From positions 102,370-166,369 of the forward strand of contig NZ_JAHLQH010000036.1 in the NCBI RefSeq assembly GCF_018918325.1: a DNA stretch of 64,000 nt, in the 5' to 3' direction. This DNA comes from Clostridium sp. MSJ-8 (lineage in GTDB: Bacteria; Bacillota; Clostridia; Clostridiales; Clostridiaceae). Numbering within the stretch: the first letter of the stretch is position 1; every line of letters begins with the position of its first letter. This document shows positions 1 to 9,785 of the stretch, in pieces. A program made the translations under genes and the position numbers. The notes under the pieces were generated by a model. That model searched no databases, was not told the origin of the DNA, and saw only the letters and a program-made list of their open reading frames with translations.

Positions 1-645
1 AAGGTAAAAGTTAAGTTGAGTAAAAATGGAATTACTAATGATTTAACTAGAGGAAAAGATTTTACAGTAGAAAAGTCTGGTGGTAATGGTCAGTGGAGTA
101 AACTTGATTATACAGTTAAGTCTTCAGCGTTTGAGGAAGATGGAAAATATATATTAACATTTATTTCGGTAGATAATGCAGGAAATACTAATGAAAATAT
201 TGATGAAACTAAAGGAGCTGAAATATGGTTTGGGGTTGATAAAACTGCACCAGTAGTAGTTCCTATAGGAATAGAAAGTGGTAAGACATATCCTGTTGAT
301 CATAAGGAAGCAACATTATCTGTAAGCGATAATTTGGTTTTAAATGATGTAAAAGTATATCTAAATAATAAATTAGTAAAATGTAATGTTAATGGTGATA
401 ATTATTCATTTGATGTTTCAGCAAAAAATTCAAGCCAAAGCATAAAAGTAGAAGCAACAGATGAAGCAGGTAATAAAGTAGTTCAAGAAGTTAAGAATTT
501 CTATGTAACAACCAATTTATTTGTACGTTTCTATACTAATAAACCATTATTTATATCAACAATAGCAGGAGCAGTACTTATAGTTACAGGAATAACAATA
601 GCATCATTTTATAGAAGAAAGAAAAAGACAGTAGAAAATAAATAA
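1..645 (+). CDS. C-terminal part of a surface protein with Ig-like repeats and membrane anchor (partial)
   Basis: The reading frame is open to the left edge, so the true start lies outside the window. About 215 residues are visible. The sequence has the look of tandem beta-sandwich (Ig/Big-like) modules: recurring patterns such as AxDEAGN and VDNAGN, typical of bacterial Ig-like domains in adhesins or surface-bound enzymes. The end has one hydrophobic segment (about 20 residues, near FISTIAGAVLIV) followed by a basic tail with RRKKK, so the protein would be anchored in the membrane with the repeats outside. There is no LPXTG motif, so sortase attachment is not supported. A TTG at position 16 is not a real start. 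Function beyond surface display cannot be read from this fragment. Confidence 0.75.
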   Translation, partial: KVKVKLSKNGITNDLTRGKDFTVEKSGGNGQWSKLDYTVKSSAFEEDGKYILTFISVDNAGNTNENIDETKGAEIWFGVDKTAPVVVPIGIESGKTYPVDHKEATLSVSDNLVLNDVKVYLNNKLVKCNVNGDNYSFDVSAKNSSQSIKVEATDEAGNKVVQEVKNFYVTTNLFVRFYTNKPLFISTIAGAVLIVTGITIASFYRRKKKTVENK

Positions 646-648
646 TAT

Positions 649-710
649 AAAAAATTAAGTTAGCGAAATGTTTTAAACAACACAACATTTTTATGCTAAC
701 TTAATTTTTT
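649..710 (+). terminator. Compound terminator hairpin, copy T1 (short form)
   Basis: Outer stem ATTAAGTTAGC pairs with GCTAACTTAAT, flanked by A-run and T-run. The inner stem is AAATGTT/AACATTT with only a short loop. It is the simplest member of a seven-copy family in this window and has no repeat arms around it. Confidence 0.85.
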
Positions 711-975
711 ACCCTAAATGTAAAAAAAAGTATCAAAAAAGTACAATGAAAAAGTATACATAAAAACTGAAAATATTTACATTTTGTCAGGTAAAATAGA
801 GAAAAAAGATAAAAAAATATTGTTTTTTTAAAATTAGTATAAAAAATATACAAATTAGAAAGTAAATATACAAAAGTTAATCTTGAAAATTGATATGATA
901 TATTTTGTAAAGACGTACAAGAAAAATCAAATGAATATGATTAAAAAATAAAATTTAAGGTGGGATAAAGTAATT

Positions 976-3240
976 ATGGTACAAGACAAATTAAAAGACA
1001 TTCTTAAATCAAAGTTCAATAAATCAATAGCTGATGCTACTAACGAAGAAGTATACTATGCTTTATTAGAACTTACTAAAGCAACTGAGAAGGTAAAAGG
1101 AACAAACAAAGGCGATAAGAAATTATATTATATTTCAGCTGAATTCTTAATTGGTAAATTATTATCAAACAACTTAATCAACTTAGGATTATATGATGAA
1201 GTTAAGAAAGTATTAGCTGATAATGGTAAAGATTTAACTGAAATAGAAGAAATAGAATTAGAACCTTCATTAGGAAACGGTGGTCTAGGAAGACTTGCTG
1301 CATGTTTCATAGATTCTATAGCAACTTTAGGATTAAATGGTGATGGTGTTGGTCTTAACTACCACTTTGGTTTATTCCAACAAAAATTCGAAGAACATAA
1401 GCAAAAAGCAGTTAAGAATCCTTGGTTAACTAAGGAAAGCTGGTTAGATAAAACAGATGTAAAATTCGACGTATTATTCGGAGGATTTAAAGTAACTTCT
1501 ACATTATATGATATAGATGTAACAGGATACAATAAACCATGTAATAAATTACACTTATTTGATATAGATACAGTTGATGAATCATTAGTTGGAGATAACG
1601 GAATTAATTTCGATAAAGAAGATATTAAGAAGAACTTAACATTATTCTTATATCCAGATGATAGTGATGAAGCTGGTCGTTTATTAAGAGTATATCAACA
1701 ATATTTCATGGTAAGTAATGCAGCTCAATTAATTCTTTTAGAAGCTGAACAAAATGGATATGACCTACACAAATTAAATGAACATGTTGTTGTTCAAATC
1801 AACGATACACATCCATCAATGGTTATTCCTGAATTAATCCGTTTATTAGGAGAAAAAGGAATAGGAATGGATGAAGCTATTGAAATAGTTACTAAGACTT
1901 GTGCTTACACTAACCATACAATCTTAGCAGAAGCATTAGAAAAATGGCCAATCGATTACTTAGAAAAGGCAGTACCTCAATTAATGCCAATAATAAGAGA
2001 ATTAGATATAAGAGCTAAGAAGAAATATAGTGATCCTAAGGTAGCTATCATTGATGGAGAAAACAGAGTTCACATGGCTCATATGGATATCCACTATGGA
2101 TTCAGTGTTAACGGAGTTGCTGCTCTTCATACAGAAATATTAGAAAAAGAAGAATTAAAGCCATTCTATGACATATATCCAGAAAAATTCAACAATAAGA
2201 CAAATGGTATAACTTTCAGAAGATGGTTATTACACTGTAACAATGAATTAGCTAACTACATTACAGAATTAATCGGAGATGAATACAAGGTTGATGCTAG
2301 TAAGTTAGAAGAATTAGGTAAGTTTGTTGATGATAAGAAAGTATTAGACAAATTAGAAGCAATTAAGAAGAATAATAAGATTGCATTAAAGAAATACTTA
2401 AAAGAAACTCAAAATATAGATATAAACGAAAACTCTATATTCGATATCCAAATCAAGAGACTTCACGAATATAAGAGACAACAAATGAATGTATTATACA
2501 TCATTAATAAATATCTTGAAATTAAATCAGGAAAGGTTCCTACAACTCCAATCACAGTAATATTCGGAGCTAAGGCTGCACCTGCATATATAATTGCTCA
2601 AGATATAATTCATGCAATATTATGCTTACAAGAAATTATTAACAATGATCCAGAAGTTAACAAGTACTTAAATGTTGTTATGGTAGAAAACTACAATGTA
2701 ACTAAAGCATCTAAGTTAATCCCAGCTTGTGATATCTCTGAACAAATATCACTTGCATCAAAGGAAGCTTCAGGAACTGGTAACATGAAGTTCATGTTAA
2801 ATGGTGCATTAACATTAGGAACTGAAGATGGTGCTAACGTTGAAATACATCAATTAGTTGGAGATGACAATATCTACATCTTCGGTGAATCAAGTGAAAC
2901 AGTTATAGAACATTACAAGAATGCTGATTATGTATCTAAGAAGTTCTATGAAAAACCAGAAATCAAGAAGTTAGTTGACTTCTTAGTAAGTGATGAAATG
3001 CTTAAGGTTGGAGATAAAGAAAACTTAACAAGACTTCAACAAGAATTAATCAACAAAGACTGGTTCATGACATTATTAGATCTTGAAGATTACATCAAGA
3101 CTAGAGACGTTGTATTAAAAGATTATGAAGATAGAGATGCTTGGAACAAGAAAGTATTAATCAACATCAGTAAAGCAGGATTCTTCTCATCAGATAGAAC
3201 AATCGCTCAATACAATGAAGATATTTGGAAATTAAAATAA
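976..3240 (+). CDS. glgP: Glycogen/alpha-glucan phosphorylase
   Basis: GT35 phosphorylase that releases glucose-1-phosphate from the non-reducing ends of glycogen or alpha-glucan, using pyridoxal phosphate. The ATG follows AAGGTGG with about 12 nt spacing. Family blocks are clear: [12 protein letters not shown] near residue 100, QINDTHPSM near 275, [10 protein letters not shown] near 495, and the PLP site [10 protein letters not shown] with the Schiff-base lysine near residue 605. At 754 residues it is shorter than the roughly 800-residue E. coli enzymes, mostly through a compact region between residues 120 and 250, as seen in clostridial forms. No other glycogen gene adjoins it. Codon use favours AAC, TTC, ATC and AAG more than neighbours do, which suggests high expression. 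Confidence 0.96.
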   Translation: MVQDKLKDILKSKFNKSIADATNEEVYYALLELTKATEKVKGTNKGDKKLYYISAEFLIGKLLSNNLINLGLYDEVKKVLADNGKDLTEIEEIELEPSLGNGGLGRLAACFIDSIATLGLNGDGVGLNYHFGLFQQKFEEHKQKAVKNPWLTKESWLDKTDVKFDVLFGGFKVTSTLYDIDVTGYNKPCNKLHLFDIDTVDESLVGDNGINFDKEDIKKNLTLFLYPDDSDEAGRLLRVYQQYFMVSNAAQLILLEAEQNGYDLHKLNEHVVVQINDTHPSMVIPELIRLLGEKGIGMDEAIEIVTKTCAYTNHTILAEALEKWPIDYLEKAVPQLMPIIRELDIRAKKKYSDPKVAIIDGENRVHMAHMDIHYGFSVNGVAALHTEILEKEELKPFYDIYPEKFNNKTNGITFRRWLLHCNNELANYITELIGDEYKVDASKLEELGKFVDDKKVLDKLEAIKKNNKIALKKYLKETQNIDINENSIFDIQIKRLHEYKRQQMNVLYIINKYLEIKSGKVPTTPITVIFGAKAAPAYIIAQDIIHAILCLQEIINNDPEVNKYLNVVMVENYNVTKASKLIPACDISEQISLASKEASGTGNMKFMLNGALTLGTEDGANVEIHQLVGDDNIYIFGESSETVIEHYKNADYVSKKFYEKPEIKKLVDFLVSDEMLKVGDKENLTRLQQELINKDWFMTLLDLEDYIKTRDVVLKDYEDRDAWNKKVLINISKAGFFSSDRTIAQYNEDIWKLK

Positions 3241-3253
3241 TTAATATGTTCTT

Positions 3254-3298
3254 ATAAAAAGAGTTGTGCATAGAGATATGCATCAACTCTTTTTTTTT
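3254..3298 (+). terminator. Rho-independent terminator after glgP
   Basis: AAAGAGTTG-TGCAT pairs with ATGCA-CAACTCTTT (one bulged base) and is followed by an uninterrupted T run. Confidence 0.9.
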
Positions 3299-3353
3299 GT
3301 TCAAATATATTGTAAAATTAATCTAGTATAGAATTTGTATTATAGGGGGAAAT

Positions 3354-5045
3354 ATGAATAAAATCAAGGAGTTATATATAAGGTTTAACAATTCTAAGGG
3401 GAAGAAAATAGAGATAGGAGTGTTAATAGCTTATATTGTTTTAAAAATAATAATTATATCATTTCATGAACCATGGTTCGATGAGAATCAAGCATGGCTT
3501 ATAGCAAAAAGTGCATCATTAATGGATATTCTTACCAAGATACCGCATGATGAAGGGCATCCACCATTATGGCATTTAATTATAATGCCTTTTGCCAAAG
3601 CTGGATTACCAATGGAATTAACATTAAAATTGTTAGTTAGCGTATTTACAACTATATGTATTGCTCTTATATTATTTAAATCGCCATTTAAGAGAATAAT
3701 AAGAGTAGCAATTCCATTTACTTATTTTTTCTTCTATCAATATGGGATTATATCTAGATGCTATTGTGTTATGATGTTAGCATTTATATTATGTGCTATA
3801 ACCTATAAGGATAGAGATGATAAACCATTTCGTTTTATCGGCTCGCTTATAATATTATTACTTAGTAGTGCATATGGATTAGTTTTGGCAGCAGGAATAT
3901 GTTTGGTATGGTTATATGATATATGGAATAAGAGAAATATATTTAAGTTTATAAAGGAATTTGTTAGAGACAAGAGATGTTTAGCCCTTGTAGTTATTAC
4001 CATAGTAGCATTATTAGCTATAGTAATAATTATACCAAATGATAATACTTATGCTACTAATAGAGAACCTATGAATAGTTTAGCACAGAGGATAATATAT
4101 ATGTTATTTATTGCACCTGCAGAAGCATTATGTTATGATATGCAATTAAATGGTATAATACTAAAGTTATCAGATATATATTGGGGAGCGTTAATAGCTG
4201 CATTGCCTTTGTGTTTGATGATAGATGGAATTTTAATAATGTTTATGAGAAAATACAAAGTGTTAAAAGAATTCTTAGTTCCATACATTATGTTGGCTAT
4301 TATAGGGGCACAGTTATATTTTTCTCTACATCATATTGGGATAATAACACTATTGATTTTATATGTATTTTGGGTAGGAGTTGATAATAATAAACCTTTA
4401 GAATATAATGGAGATTTTATAAATAAATTTAAAATAAATTCTAAGGATAAAGTTAAACTTCATAGATTACTTATTATAAGTATAATATGTGCATGGATAG
4501 TTAGTATATCATTTTCTGTAGTAGCATCTATTAATGATATCAGAGATAATTATGGTGGGGCATTAGAAATAGCAAAATTTATTAAAGATAATAATCTTGA
4601 AGATAAGAAGATAATAAGTTCTTGGAATACAATTATTGACTATGAAACTGATAGTGAAGAAGATTATATGAATATAGTTTCTTTTGCTGATGTTGTAGGA
4701 TATTTTGAAAAAAATATTATCTATAACTTTAATTATGGAGATAAGGATGCTCTATATATATCTCATACAACATTAACTGATAAAGAGACACAAGAGTATT
4801 TTGAATATATTGCATCAAATGGATATCCTGATGTAATTATAGGAGAGGTTAAGCTTAATAAGATATTTGGTGATGATAAAAATATACCTATTTATGTGCC
4901 AGTTAAATTTATTGATAGCTCCATAATATGGAAGTATAGAAAATATTATTCTAGAGCATATATATATATGAGAAAAGATAAGTTAAGTGAATATAAAAAT
5001 ATAAAACAATTAAAAGGAATAGAACCTCTTCAAGTTAATAATTAA
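3354..5045 (+). CDS. GT-C-fold polytopic membrane protein, probable lipid-dependent glycosyltransferase
   Basis: 563 residues with about ten hydrophobic segments. The first extracytoplasmic loop carries WFDENQAW with an Asp-Glu pair at residues 43-44, followed by an EGHPPLWH block. This is the arrangement of PMT/GT39-type and RgtB-like enzymes, where the acidic pair in loop 1 coordinates the metal and polyprenyl-phosphate sugar. Those families move a sugar from a polyprenyl carrier onto a protein, lipid or wall polymer outside the membrane. A soluble-looking C-terminal part (about residue 400 onward) may be the acceptor-recognition domain. The ATG follows AGGGGG. The gene heads a close-packed run with the GNAT and aroD genes. 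The donor and acceptor cannot be told from sequence. Confidence 0.7.
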   Translation: MNKIKELYIRFNNSKGKKIEIGVLIAYIVLKIIIISFHEPWFDENQAWLIAKSASLMDILTKIPHDEGHPPLWHLIIMPFAKAGLPMELTLKLLVSVFTTICIALILFKSPFKRIIRVAIPFTYFFFYQYGIISRCYCVMMLAFILCAITYKDRDDKPFRFIGSLIILLLSSAYGLVLAAGICLVWLYDIWNKRNIFKFIKEFVRDKRCLALVVITIVALLAIVIIIPNDNTYATNREPMNSLAQRIIYMLFIAPAEALCYDMQLNGIILKLSDIYWGALIAALPLCLMIDGILIMFMRKYKVLKEFLVPYIMLAIIGAQLYFSLHHIGIITLLILYVFWVGVDNNKPLEYNGDFINKFKINSKDKVKLHRLLIISIICAWIVSISFSVVASINDIRDNYGGALEIAKFIKDNNLEDKKIISSWNTIIDYETDSEEDYMNIVSFADVVGYFEKNIIYNFNYGDKDALYISHTTLTDKETQEYFEYIASNGYPDVIIGEVKLNKIFGDDKNIPIYVPVKFIDSSIIWKYRKYYSRAYIYMRKDKLSEYKNIKQLKGIEPLQVNN

Positions 5046-5074
5046 TATTGAGATTAAGTAAGGTGACATATGAT

Positions 5075-5605
5075 ATGGAAGAAGACAGGATAGAATTACG
5101 AGAATTAGAAGAAAAATATGCTAAGGATCTTATAGATTTATTTAATAATGACAATGTTATAAAATATACCAATTCTGACAAATTAGATAATTATTTGGAC
5201 ATAGAGAGGAAGATAAAAAATATATTAGCATATGATGGATATAATTATGTTATTATATATAATAATTTAGTTATAGGGGTAATAGGTTGTATATTAGATG
5301 ATGTAGAGAACTTGGGATATGGATTATATTATATGATAAAGGAGAAATATTGGGGAAAAGGATTAGGCAAATTAGCAGTTAAGAATATTATAGATAGAAT
5401 CAAGATAGATTCTAGAGTTAACTTTATATTTGCAGATATTGTTTCGTTAAACAAAGCTAGTATACGTATTGTAGAATCATTAGGATTTTATAGATATGTA
5501 GCAGAAGATAAACAATTTTGCATGCATGGCTTAGAGGAAGCAGTATTAAATTATAGATTAATAATAGGAGTAAATGATAGCAATGAAAAAAATAATAAAG
5601 GTTAA
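5075..5605 (+). CDS. GNAT family N-acetyltransferase
   Basis: I start this at the ATG at 5075, which follows AAGGTGA by 8 nt; a TTG 27 nt upstream lacks a site. The product is about 176 residues of the RimJ/RimL-like GNAT type. The acetyl-CoA pyrophosphate-binding loop is seen as YWGKGLGKLA near residue 100, with the usual strand and helix order around it and a C-terminal SLGFYRY block. The family transfers acetyl from acetyl-CoA to an amine on a protein N-terminus, antibiotic or metabolite; the substrate is not evident. It begins about 30 nt after the membrane glycosyltransferase and its end overlaps aroD, so these are likely co-transcribed. Confidence 0.85.
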   Translation: MEEDRIELRELEEKYAKDLIDLFNNDNVIKYTNSDKLDNYLDIERKIKNILAYDGYNYVIIYNNLVIGVIGCILDDVENLGYGLYYMIKEKYWGKGLGKLAVKNIIDRIKIDSRVNFIFADIVSLNKASIRIVESLGFYRYVAEDKQFCMHGLEEAVLNYRLIIGVNDSNEKNNKG

Positions 5606-6350
5606 TAATGTGAATATAGGTAGTGGAATTCCGAAAATATGTGTACCTATAGTAGGAAGCTGTGATGATGATATAATTAGTCAGATAAGAAGAATTAAAG
5701 GAAAGCCTTATGATATGATTGAATGGAGAATGGATTATTATGATGAGGTATTTGATAATGACAAGGTAAAGAGTATATTAGAGAAGATAAGAAAAGAGAT
5801 AGATGACACTATTCTTTTGTGTACATTTAGAACAAAGGCTGAAGGAGGAGAGAAAGCTATTGATAATAATAGCTACATAGAATTATATAAGGTTATAATA
5901 GACACTCAAAGCATAGATTTCATAGATGTAGAAATGTTTCTCGGAGAAGAGGTAGCTCAAACATTAGTTGAATATGCACATGAAAAAAATGTATATGTTA
6001 TTATGTCTAATCATGATTTTCAGAAGACTCCATCTAAGGCAGAAATTATAGATAGACTCAGAACTATGCAGAGCTTAGGGGCCGATATACCTAAAATAGC
6101 TGTTATGCCTAGAGATACTACTGATGTTTTAACATTGTTAACTGCAACTGATGAAATGAATAGAGAATATGCAGATAGACCTATTATAACTATGTCAATG
6201 TCAGCTTTAGGAGTTATAAGTAGAATAGCAGGAGAGACATTTGGTTCATGTATTACTTTTGGTGCAGGGGAACAATCATCAGCTCCAGGACAGGTAGAAG
6301 TAAAGGCATTATCATATATATTAGATAATATATCAGCAGAAAAGAAATAA
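5583..6350 (+). CDS. aroD: Type I 3-dehydroquinate dehydratase
   Basis: Converts 3-dehydroquinate to 3-dehydroshikimate in the shikimate pathway by a Schiff-base mechanism in the cytoplasm. The catalytic pair is visible: His in MSNHDF (residue 144) and the Schiff-base Lys in DIPKIAVMP (residue 171), matching the His143/Lys170 pair of the E. coli enzyme. EWRMDYY near residue 45 and the C-terminal SSAPGQ also fit. Two ATGs compete. The one at 5574 is only 3 nt from GGAG, whereas 5583 has 12 nt spacing and starts MKKI, so I prefer 5583. The gene overlaps the end of the GNAT gene. No other aro gene is nearby, so it is separate from the main aro cluster. Confidence 0.95.
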   Translation: MKKIIKVNNVNIGSGIPKICVPIVGSCDDDIISQIRRIKGKPYDMIEWRMDYYDEVFDNDKVKSILEKIRKEIDDTILLCTFRTKAEGGEKAIDNNSYIELYKVIIDTQSIDFIDVEMFLGEEVAQTLVEYAHEKNVYVIMSNHDFQKTPSKAEIIDRLRTMQSLGADIPKIAVMPRDTTDVLTLLTATDEMNREYADRPIITMSMSALGVISRIAGETFGSCITFGAGEQSSAPGQVEVKALSYILDNISAEKK

Positions 6351-6382
6351 ATTAATTTATTGAGAAGGGGATATAGGGAATA

Positions 6383-6922
6383 ATGAGAAACAATATGTTA
6401 TTTAACAAGGTTATAGGAATTGAAAATGTAGATAAAAATCAAAATAGAAATAATAGAACAGCTGTGAGGGCAATTATATATAAAGATAATAAAATTCTTA
6501 TGGTAAATAATAATAGGGGAGATTATAAGCTTCCAGGTGGAGGTGTTCATAAGAATGAAGATTTACTTCATGCTTTAAGAAGAGAGGTTTCGGAAGAAAC
6601 TGGATATAGAGTTAAGAGAGCATCAAAGAGAATTGGACATATTACAGAAAGACATGATGATACATATATCCCCAATACTATTTTTGAAATGAAATCAGAA
6701 TATTATTTTTGTGAAGTATATGATGAACCAGGAAAGCAAAATCTAGATCCATATGAGGAGGAACAAGAATTTAGACCAGTATGGATAGAACTAAAAGATG
6801 CTATTGAAAAGAATGAGGATATCCTTAAAAAAGGGACAGAGAATACATGGGTAACAAGAGAAGTATATGTACTTAAGATTTTAAGAGAATATTTTGAAAA
6901 AGGTGTAATAAAAAATGAATGA
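6383..6922 (+). CDS. NUDIX hydrolase
   Basis: The full Nudix box GX5EX7REUXEEXGU is present at about residues 52-74 (GGVHKNE...REVSEETGY), so magnesium-dependent hydrolysis of a nucleoside diphosphate linked to another group is expected. The surrounding beta strands (VRAIIYKDNKILMVNNN) fit the fold. At 179 residues it is slightly longer than a minimal MutT domain. The substrate is not determined by the visible sequence. The start ATG lies just after AGGG. It follows aroD by about 30 nt and its end overlaps the downstream methyltransferase by 8 nt, which suggests translational coupling. Confidence 0.92.
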   Translation: MRNNMLFNKVIGIENVDKNQNRNNRTAVRAIIYKDNKILMVNNNRGDYKLPGGGVHKNEDLLHALRREVSEETGYRVKRASKRIGHITERHDDTYIPNTIFEMKSEYYFCEVYDEPGKQNLDPYEEEQEFRPVWIELKDAIEKNEDILKKGTENTWVTREVYVLKILREYFEKGVIKNE

Positions 6923-8063
6923 AATATATAATCTAATAAATGAGGTATGTTCTGATAACATACAAAAAGTAGTAATAAGTAATAAAATATCAAAAGATAA
7001 TAAATACAACAAAATAATAATTATGCAAAAAGAAAATTCAAAAGGAGTATATTATCAGATAGAGAAATATACAGATAAACAAGTGTTTCATGAGAATATA
7101 GATGCTGATATTTTTGTAGATAGAGTTATAGAGAACTTTTTTGAAAAATATAAACAATTAAATGCATGGTCATATGACTATACTTATGATTTAAAGGTAT
7201 CTAAAAAAGGAAAAGCACATTTATCTAAGAAAAAAGAAAGTAATAGTATAAATACATCTAAATCACATAATAAAGAAAAAAATTATATCTTAAAAGAAGG
7301 GATGATAATAGATCCTCTTATAGACTTAGGGATATTTACTAAAGAAGGTAAAGTTGTCAAATCGATGTATGATAAATATAAACAAATAAATAGATTCATA
7401 GAGATAATTGATGATGAGATAAAGAAAAATAATTATAAAGACTTAACAATATTAGATTTCGGATGTGGAAAATCATATTTAACATTTGTATTATATTATT
7501 ATTTTGTTGAGATAAAGCACATAGATGTAAAGATGATAGGTTTAGATCTAAAAGAAGATGTTATTAATAAATGTAATAAGATAGCTGAAAGATATGGATA
7601 TGATAATTTAACCTTTGAATTAGGAGACATTAATGGCTTTAAGTATAATAATAAAGTTGATATGGTTATAACATTACATGCATGTGATACTGCAACTGAT
7701 TATGCATTATATAATGCAATAAAGTGGAATGCTAAAATGATATTCTCAATACCATGTTGTCAACATGAATTGAATAAGCAGATTAAAAGTTCAGAATTAT
7801 CTATTGTAAATGAATATGGAATTATACAAGAGAGAGTTGCAGCATTATTTACTGATGCAATAAGAGCTAATTTATTACAAGTTCAAGGGTACAAGACTCA
7901 ATTATTAGAATTTATAGATATAGCACATTCACCTAAGAATATACTTATAAGGGCTGTTAAGAGTAATATATCAGCAGAGAAAAAGAAGAAGTGTATGGAT
8001 GAGGTAGAGAGTATTATAAAAGAATTCAATTTAAGTCCAACATTGTATAATTTATTATTTTAA
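6915..8063 (+). CDS. Class I SAM-dependent methyltransferase of the Methyltransf_32 (GSTCD/METTL25-like) type
   Basis: 382 residues. The SAM-binding motif I is DFGCGKSYLTF near residue 185, followed by an acidic motif II (GLDLKE). Two blocks typical of Methyltransf_32 follow: HACDTATDYAL and SIPCCQHE, the latter with a Cys pair near residue 282. Relatives include the C-terminal domain of eukaryotic GSTCD and METTL25-type proteins, where RNA or protein substrates have been proposed. The N-terminal about 130 residues are basic and lack a familiar domain; they may bind substrate. The start overlaps the end of the NUDIX gene. The stop is followed at once by the first repeat locus. Confidence 0.78.
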   Translation: MNEIYNLINEVCSDNIQKVVISNKISKDNKYNKIIIMQKENSKGVYYQIEKYTDKQVFHENIDADIFVDRVIENFFEKYKQLNAWSYDYTYDLKVSKKGKAHLSKKKESNSINTSKSHNKEKNYILKEGMIIDPLIDLGIFTKEGKVVKSMYDKYKQINRFIEIIDDEIKKNNYKDLTILDFGCGKSYLTFVLYYYFVEIKHIDVKMIGLDLKEDVINKCNKIAERYGYDNLTFELGDINGFKYNNKVDMVITLHACDTATDYALYNAIKWNAKMIFSIPCCQHELNKQIKSSELSIVNEYGIIQERVAALFTDAIRANLLQVQGYKTQLLEFIDIAHSPKNILIRAVKSNISAEKKKKCMDEVESIIKEFNLSPTLYNLLF

Positions 8064-8320
8064 TGATTAGTATCAATATTATGTGTTTTCACAAATAGCA
8101 TAATTAAGAATTTCTGAAAAAAATTATTGAAATATTAATTGTTAGATAACTTATATTTCACAATAATTAATATCAAAATTATATGTTCTAAGTAAATAAG
8201 ATAATATGTATAAAATCCAATGTTATTTAGATATAATTAAAATTATGTTTTCTAATGATTAGTATCAATATTATATGTTTTCATAAATGGCATAATTTCA
8301 TTAAGTATTTCTAAGATAAT
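8064..8320 (+). repeat. Left arm of the terminator-centred foldback element, locus 1
   Basis: Begins at the methyltransferase stop codon. Within about 8094-8320 the sequence is the imperfect inverted complement of 8403-8613. Matching blocks on the two sides include AGAAATACT, AATATTGATACTAAT, AACATTGGATTTT, TTTACTTA, GATATTAATTA and TTCAATAATTTTTTT. The motif TTAGTATCAATATTAT occurs twice inside the arm (near 8067 and 8259), so the arm is itself internally duplicated. Similar arms occur at 49940-50094 and, inverted, 61697-61805. No coding potential is seen. Confidence 0.8.
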
Positions 8321-8402
8321 AAAAAAAGTAAAGATGCCTAAATGCTATAAACTCGCTAAAGCTCAGACAGTATAGCATTTTAAACGGCATCTTTATTTTT
8401 TA
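8321..8402 (+). terminator. Compound terminator hairpin, copy T2, at the centre of the foldback element
   Basis: Outer stem AAAGATGCC/GGCATCTTT, inner stem AAATGCTATA/TATAGCATTT, then a T-rich tract. Compared with copies at 22288, 50095 and 61616 both stems have changed sequence but remain paired. Confidence 0.85.
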
Positions 8403-8827
8403 TTATAAGAAATACTAAAATTCATTATGAAGATTTATTCAAAGCAATAATATTGATACTAATTAAGAAAATTATAATATTAACGTTATTAAACAACATT
8501 GGATTTTTCATTATCAACATTTACTTAAATCAATAATTTGATATTAATTAACTGAAAAGATAAGTAATCAAAAAAAGATTAATTCAATAATTTTTTTGCT
8601 AGAAATTCTGAAGCCTTAAGATACTTTCAGACAATACAGATATACTAAAATAACCATAACGCTTAAATAATTAAAATATAATAAGCTTAGTGGAAGTTAA
8701 CCATTATTGTTAGGATTAGAATTATAGGTAGATATAAAATAATATAACCATGAAGAATTAAAGGCTAGTAAGATTAGTATGGAACAATCGGTTACTGCAA
8801 CTAATGCTATTATATTTTAATTATAAA
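8403..8827 (+). repeat. Repeat unit 1 of locus 1 (right arm plus palindromic core A)
   Basis: The first part is the right arm of the foldback element. From about 8596 it contains the block AGAAATTCTGAAGCC and then core A at 8669-8822. The core has 15-bp perfect inverted ends (AATTAAAATATAATA / TATTATATTTTAATT in its best copies) extending imperfectly to about 42 bp, with GTAACC and GGTTAC facing each other and an internal GGTTA/TAACC hairpin. Confidence 0.85.
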
Positions 8828-9241
8828 CATTCATTATGAAGATTTATTCAAAGCAATAATATTGATACTAATTAAGAAAATCATAATATTAACGTTAAAA
8901 AAATAACATTGGATTTTTTATTATCAATATTTACTTAAATCATTAATAATTTTGATATTAATTAACTGAAAAGATAAGTGATTAAAAAAAGATTAATTCA
9001 ATAATTTTTTTGCTAGAAATTCTGAAGCCTTAAGATACTTTCAGACAATACAGATATACTAAAATAACCATAACGCTTAAATAATTAAAATATAATAAGC
9101 TTAGTGGAAGTTAACCATTATTGTTAGGATTAGAATTATAGGTAGATATAAAATAATATAACCATGAAGAATTAAAGGCTAGTAAGATTAGTATGGAACA
9201 ATCGGTTACTGCAACTAATGCTATTATATTTTAATTATAAA
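8828..9241 (+). repeat. Repeat unit 2 of locus 1 (414 bp, core B)
   Basis: Head-to-tail repeat of unit 1 with a period of 414 bp. Its second half matches the second half of unit 1 and its first half matches the first half of unit 3, base for base as far as I can read. Core B is at 9083-9236. Confidence 0.88.
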
Positions 9242-9655
9242 CATTCATTATGAAGATTTATTCAAAGCAATAATATTGATACTAATTAAGAAAATCATAA
9301 TATTAACGTTAAAAAAATAACATTGGATTTTTTATTATCAATATTTACTTAAATCATTAATAATTTTGATATTAATTAACTGAAAAGATAAGTGATTAAA
9401 AAATAAATAAAGTCAATAATTTTTTAATTAGAAATACATATAACTTAAGATACTTGATGACAATATAGATATAGTAAAAATCAACATAATGCTTAAATAA
9501 TTAAAATATAATAAGATTAGTGGAAGTAACCATTATTGTTAAGGTTAGAATTATAGGTAGATATAGAATAATATAACCATGAAGAATTACAGATTAGTAT
9601 AAATAATAAGGAATAATCGGTTACTGTAACTAATACTATTATATTTTAATTATAA
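9242..9655 (+). repeat. Repeat unit 3 of locus 1 (core C, divergent second half)
   Basis: The first half copies unit 2, but from about 9400 the sequence is a more diverged member with AGAAATACATATAAC in place of AGAAATTCTGAAGCC. Core C is at 9499-9651. The remaining 9656-9785 is not part of the unit and holds the rpn promoter. Confidence 0.82.
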
Positions 9656-9708
9656 AACTGCTTTGTGAAATCAATATCATTCTATTTTAATATGCTATTC
9701 TATTTTAA

Positions 9709-9736
9709 TTGATATTAATGAATAATTCTGTATAAT
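9709..9736 (+). promoter_or_regulatory. Predicted sigma-A promoter of the rpn gene
   Basis: TTGATA at 9709-9714 and TATAAT at 9731-9736, 16-bp spacer. It lies 50 nt before the rpn start and outside the repeat units, so the gene has its own promoter. Confidence 0.65.
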
Positions 9737-9785
9737 TAAGGACATAATAAACAAATGAAAAAGAAATTTATAGGAGCAGGAAGAC

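Noticed and set aside
8421..9655. Possible CRISPR array or satellite from the regular repeats
   Set aside because: The period is about 414 bp with no short unique spacers; units are long and palindromic.
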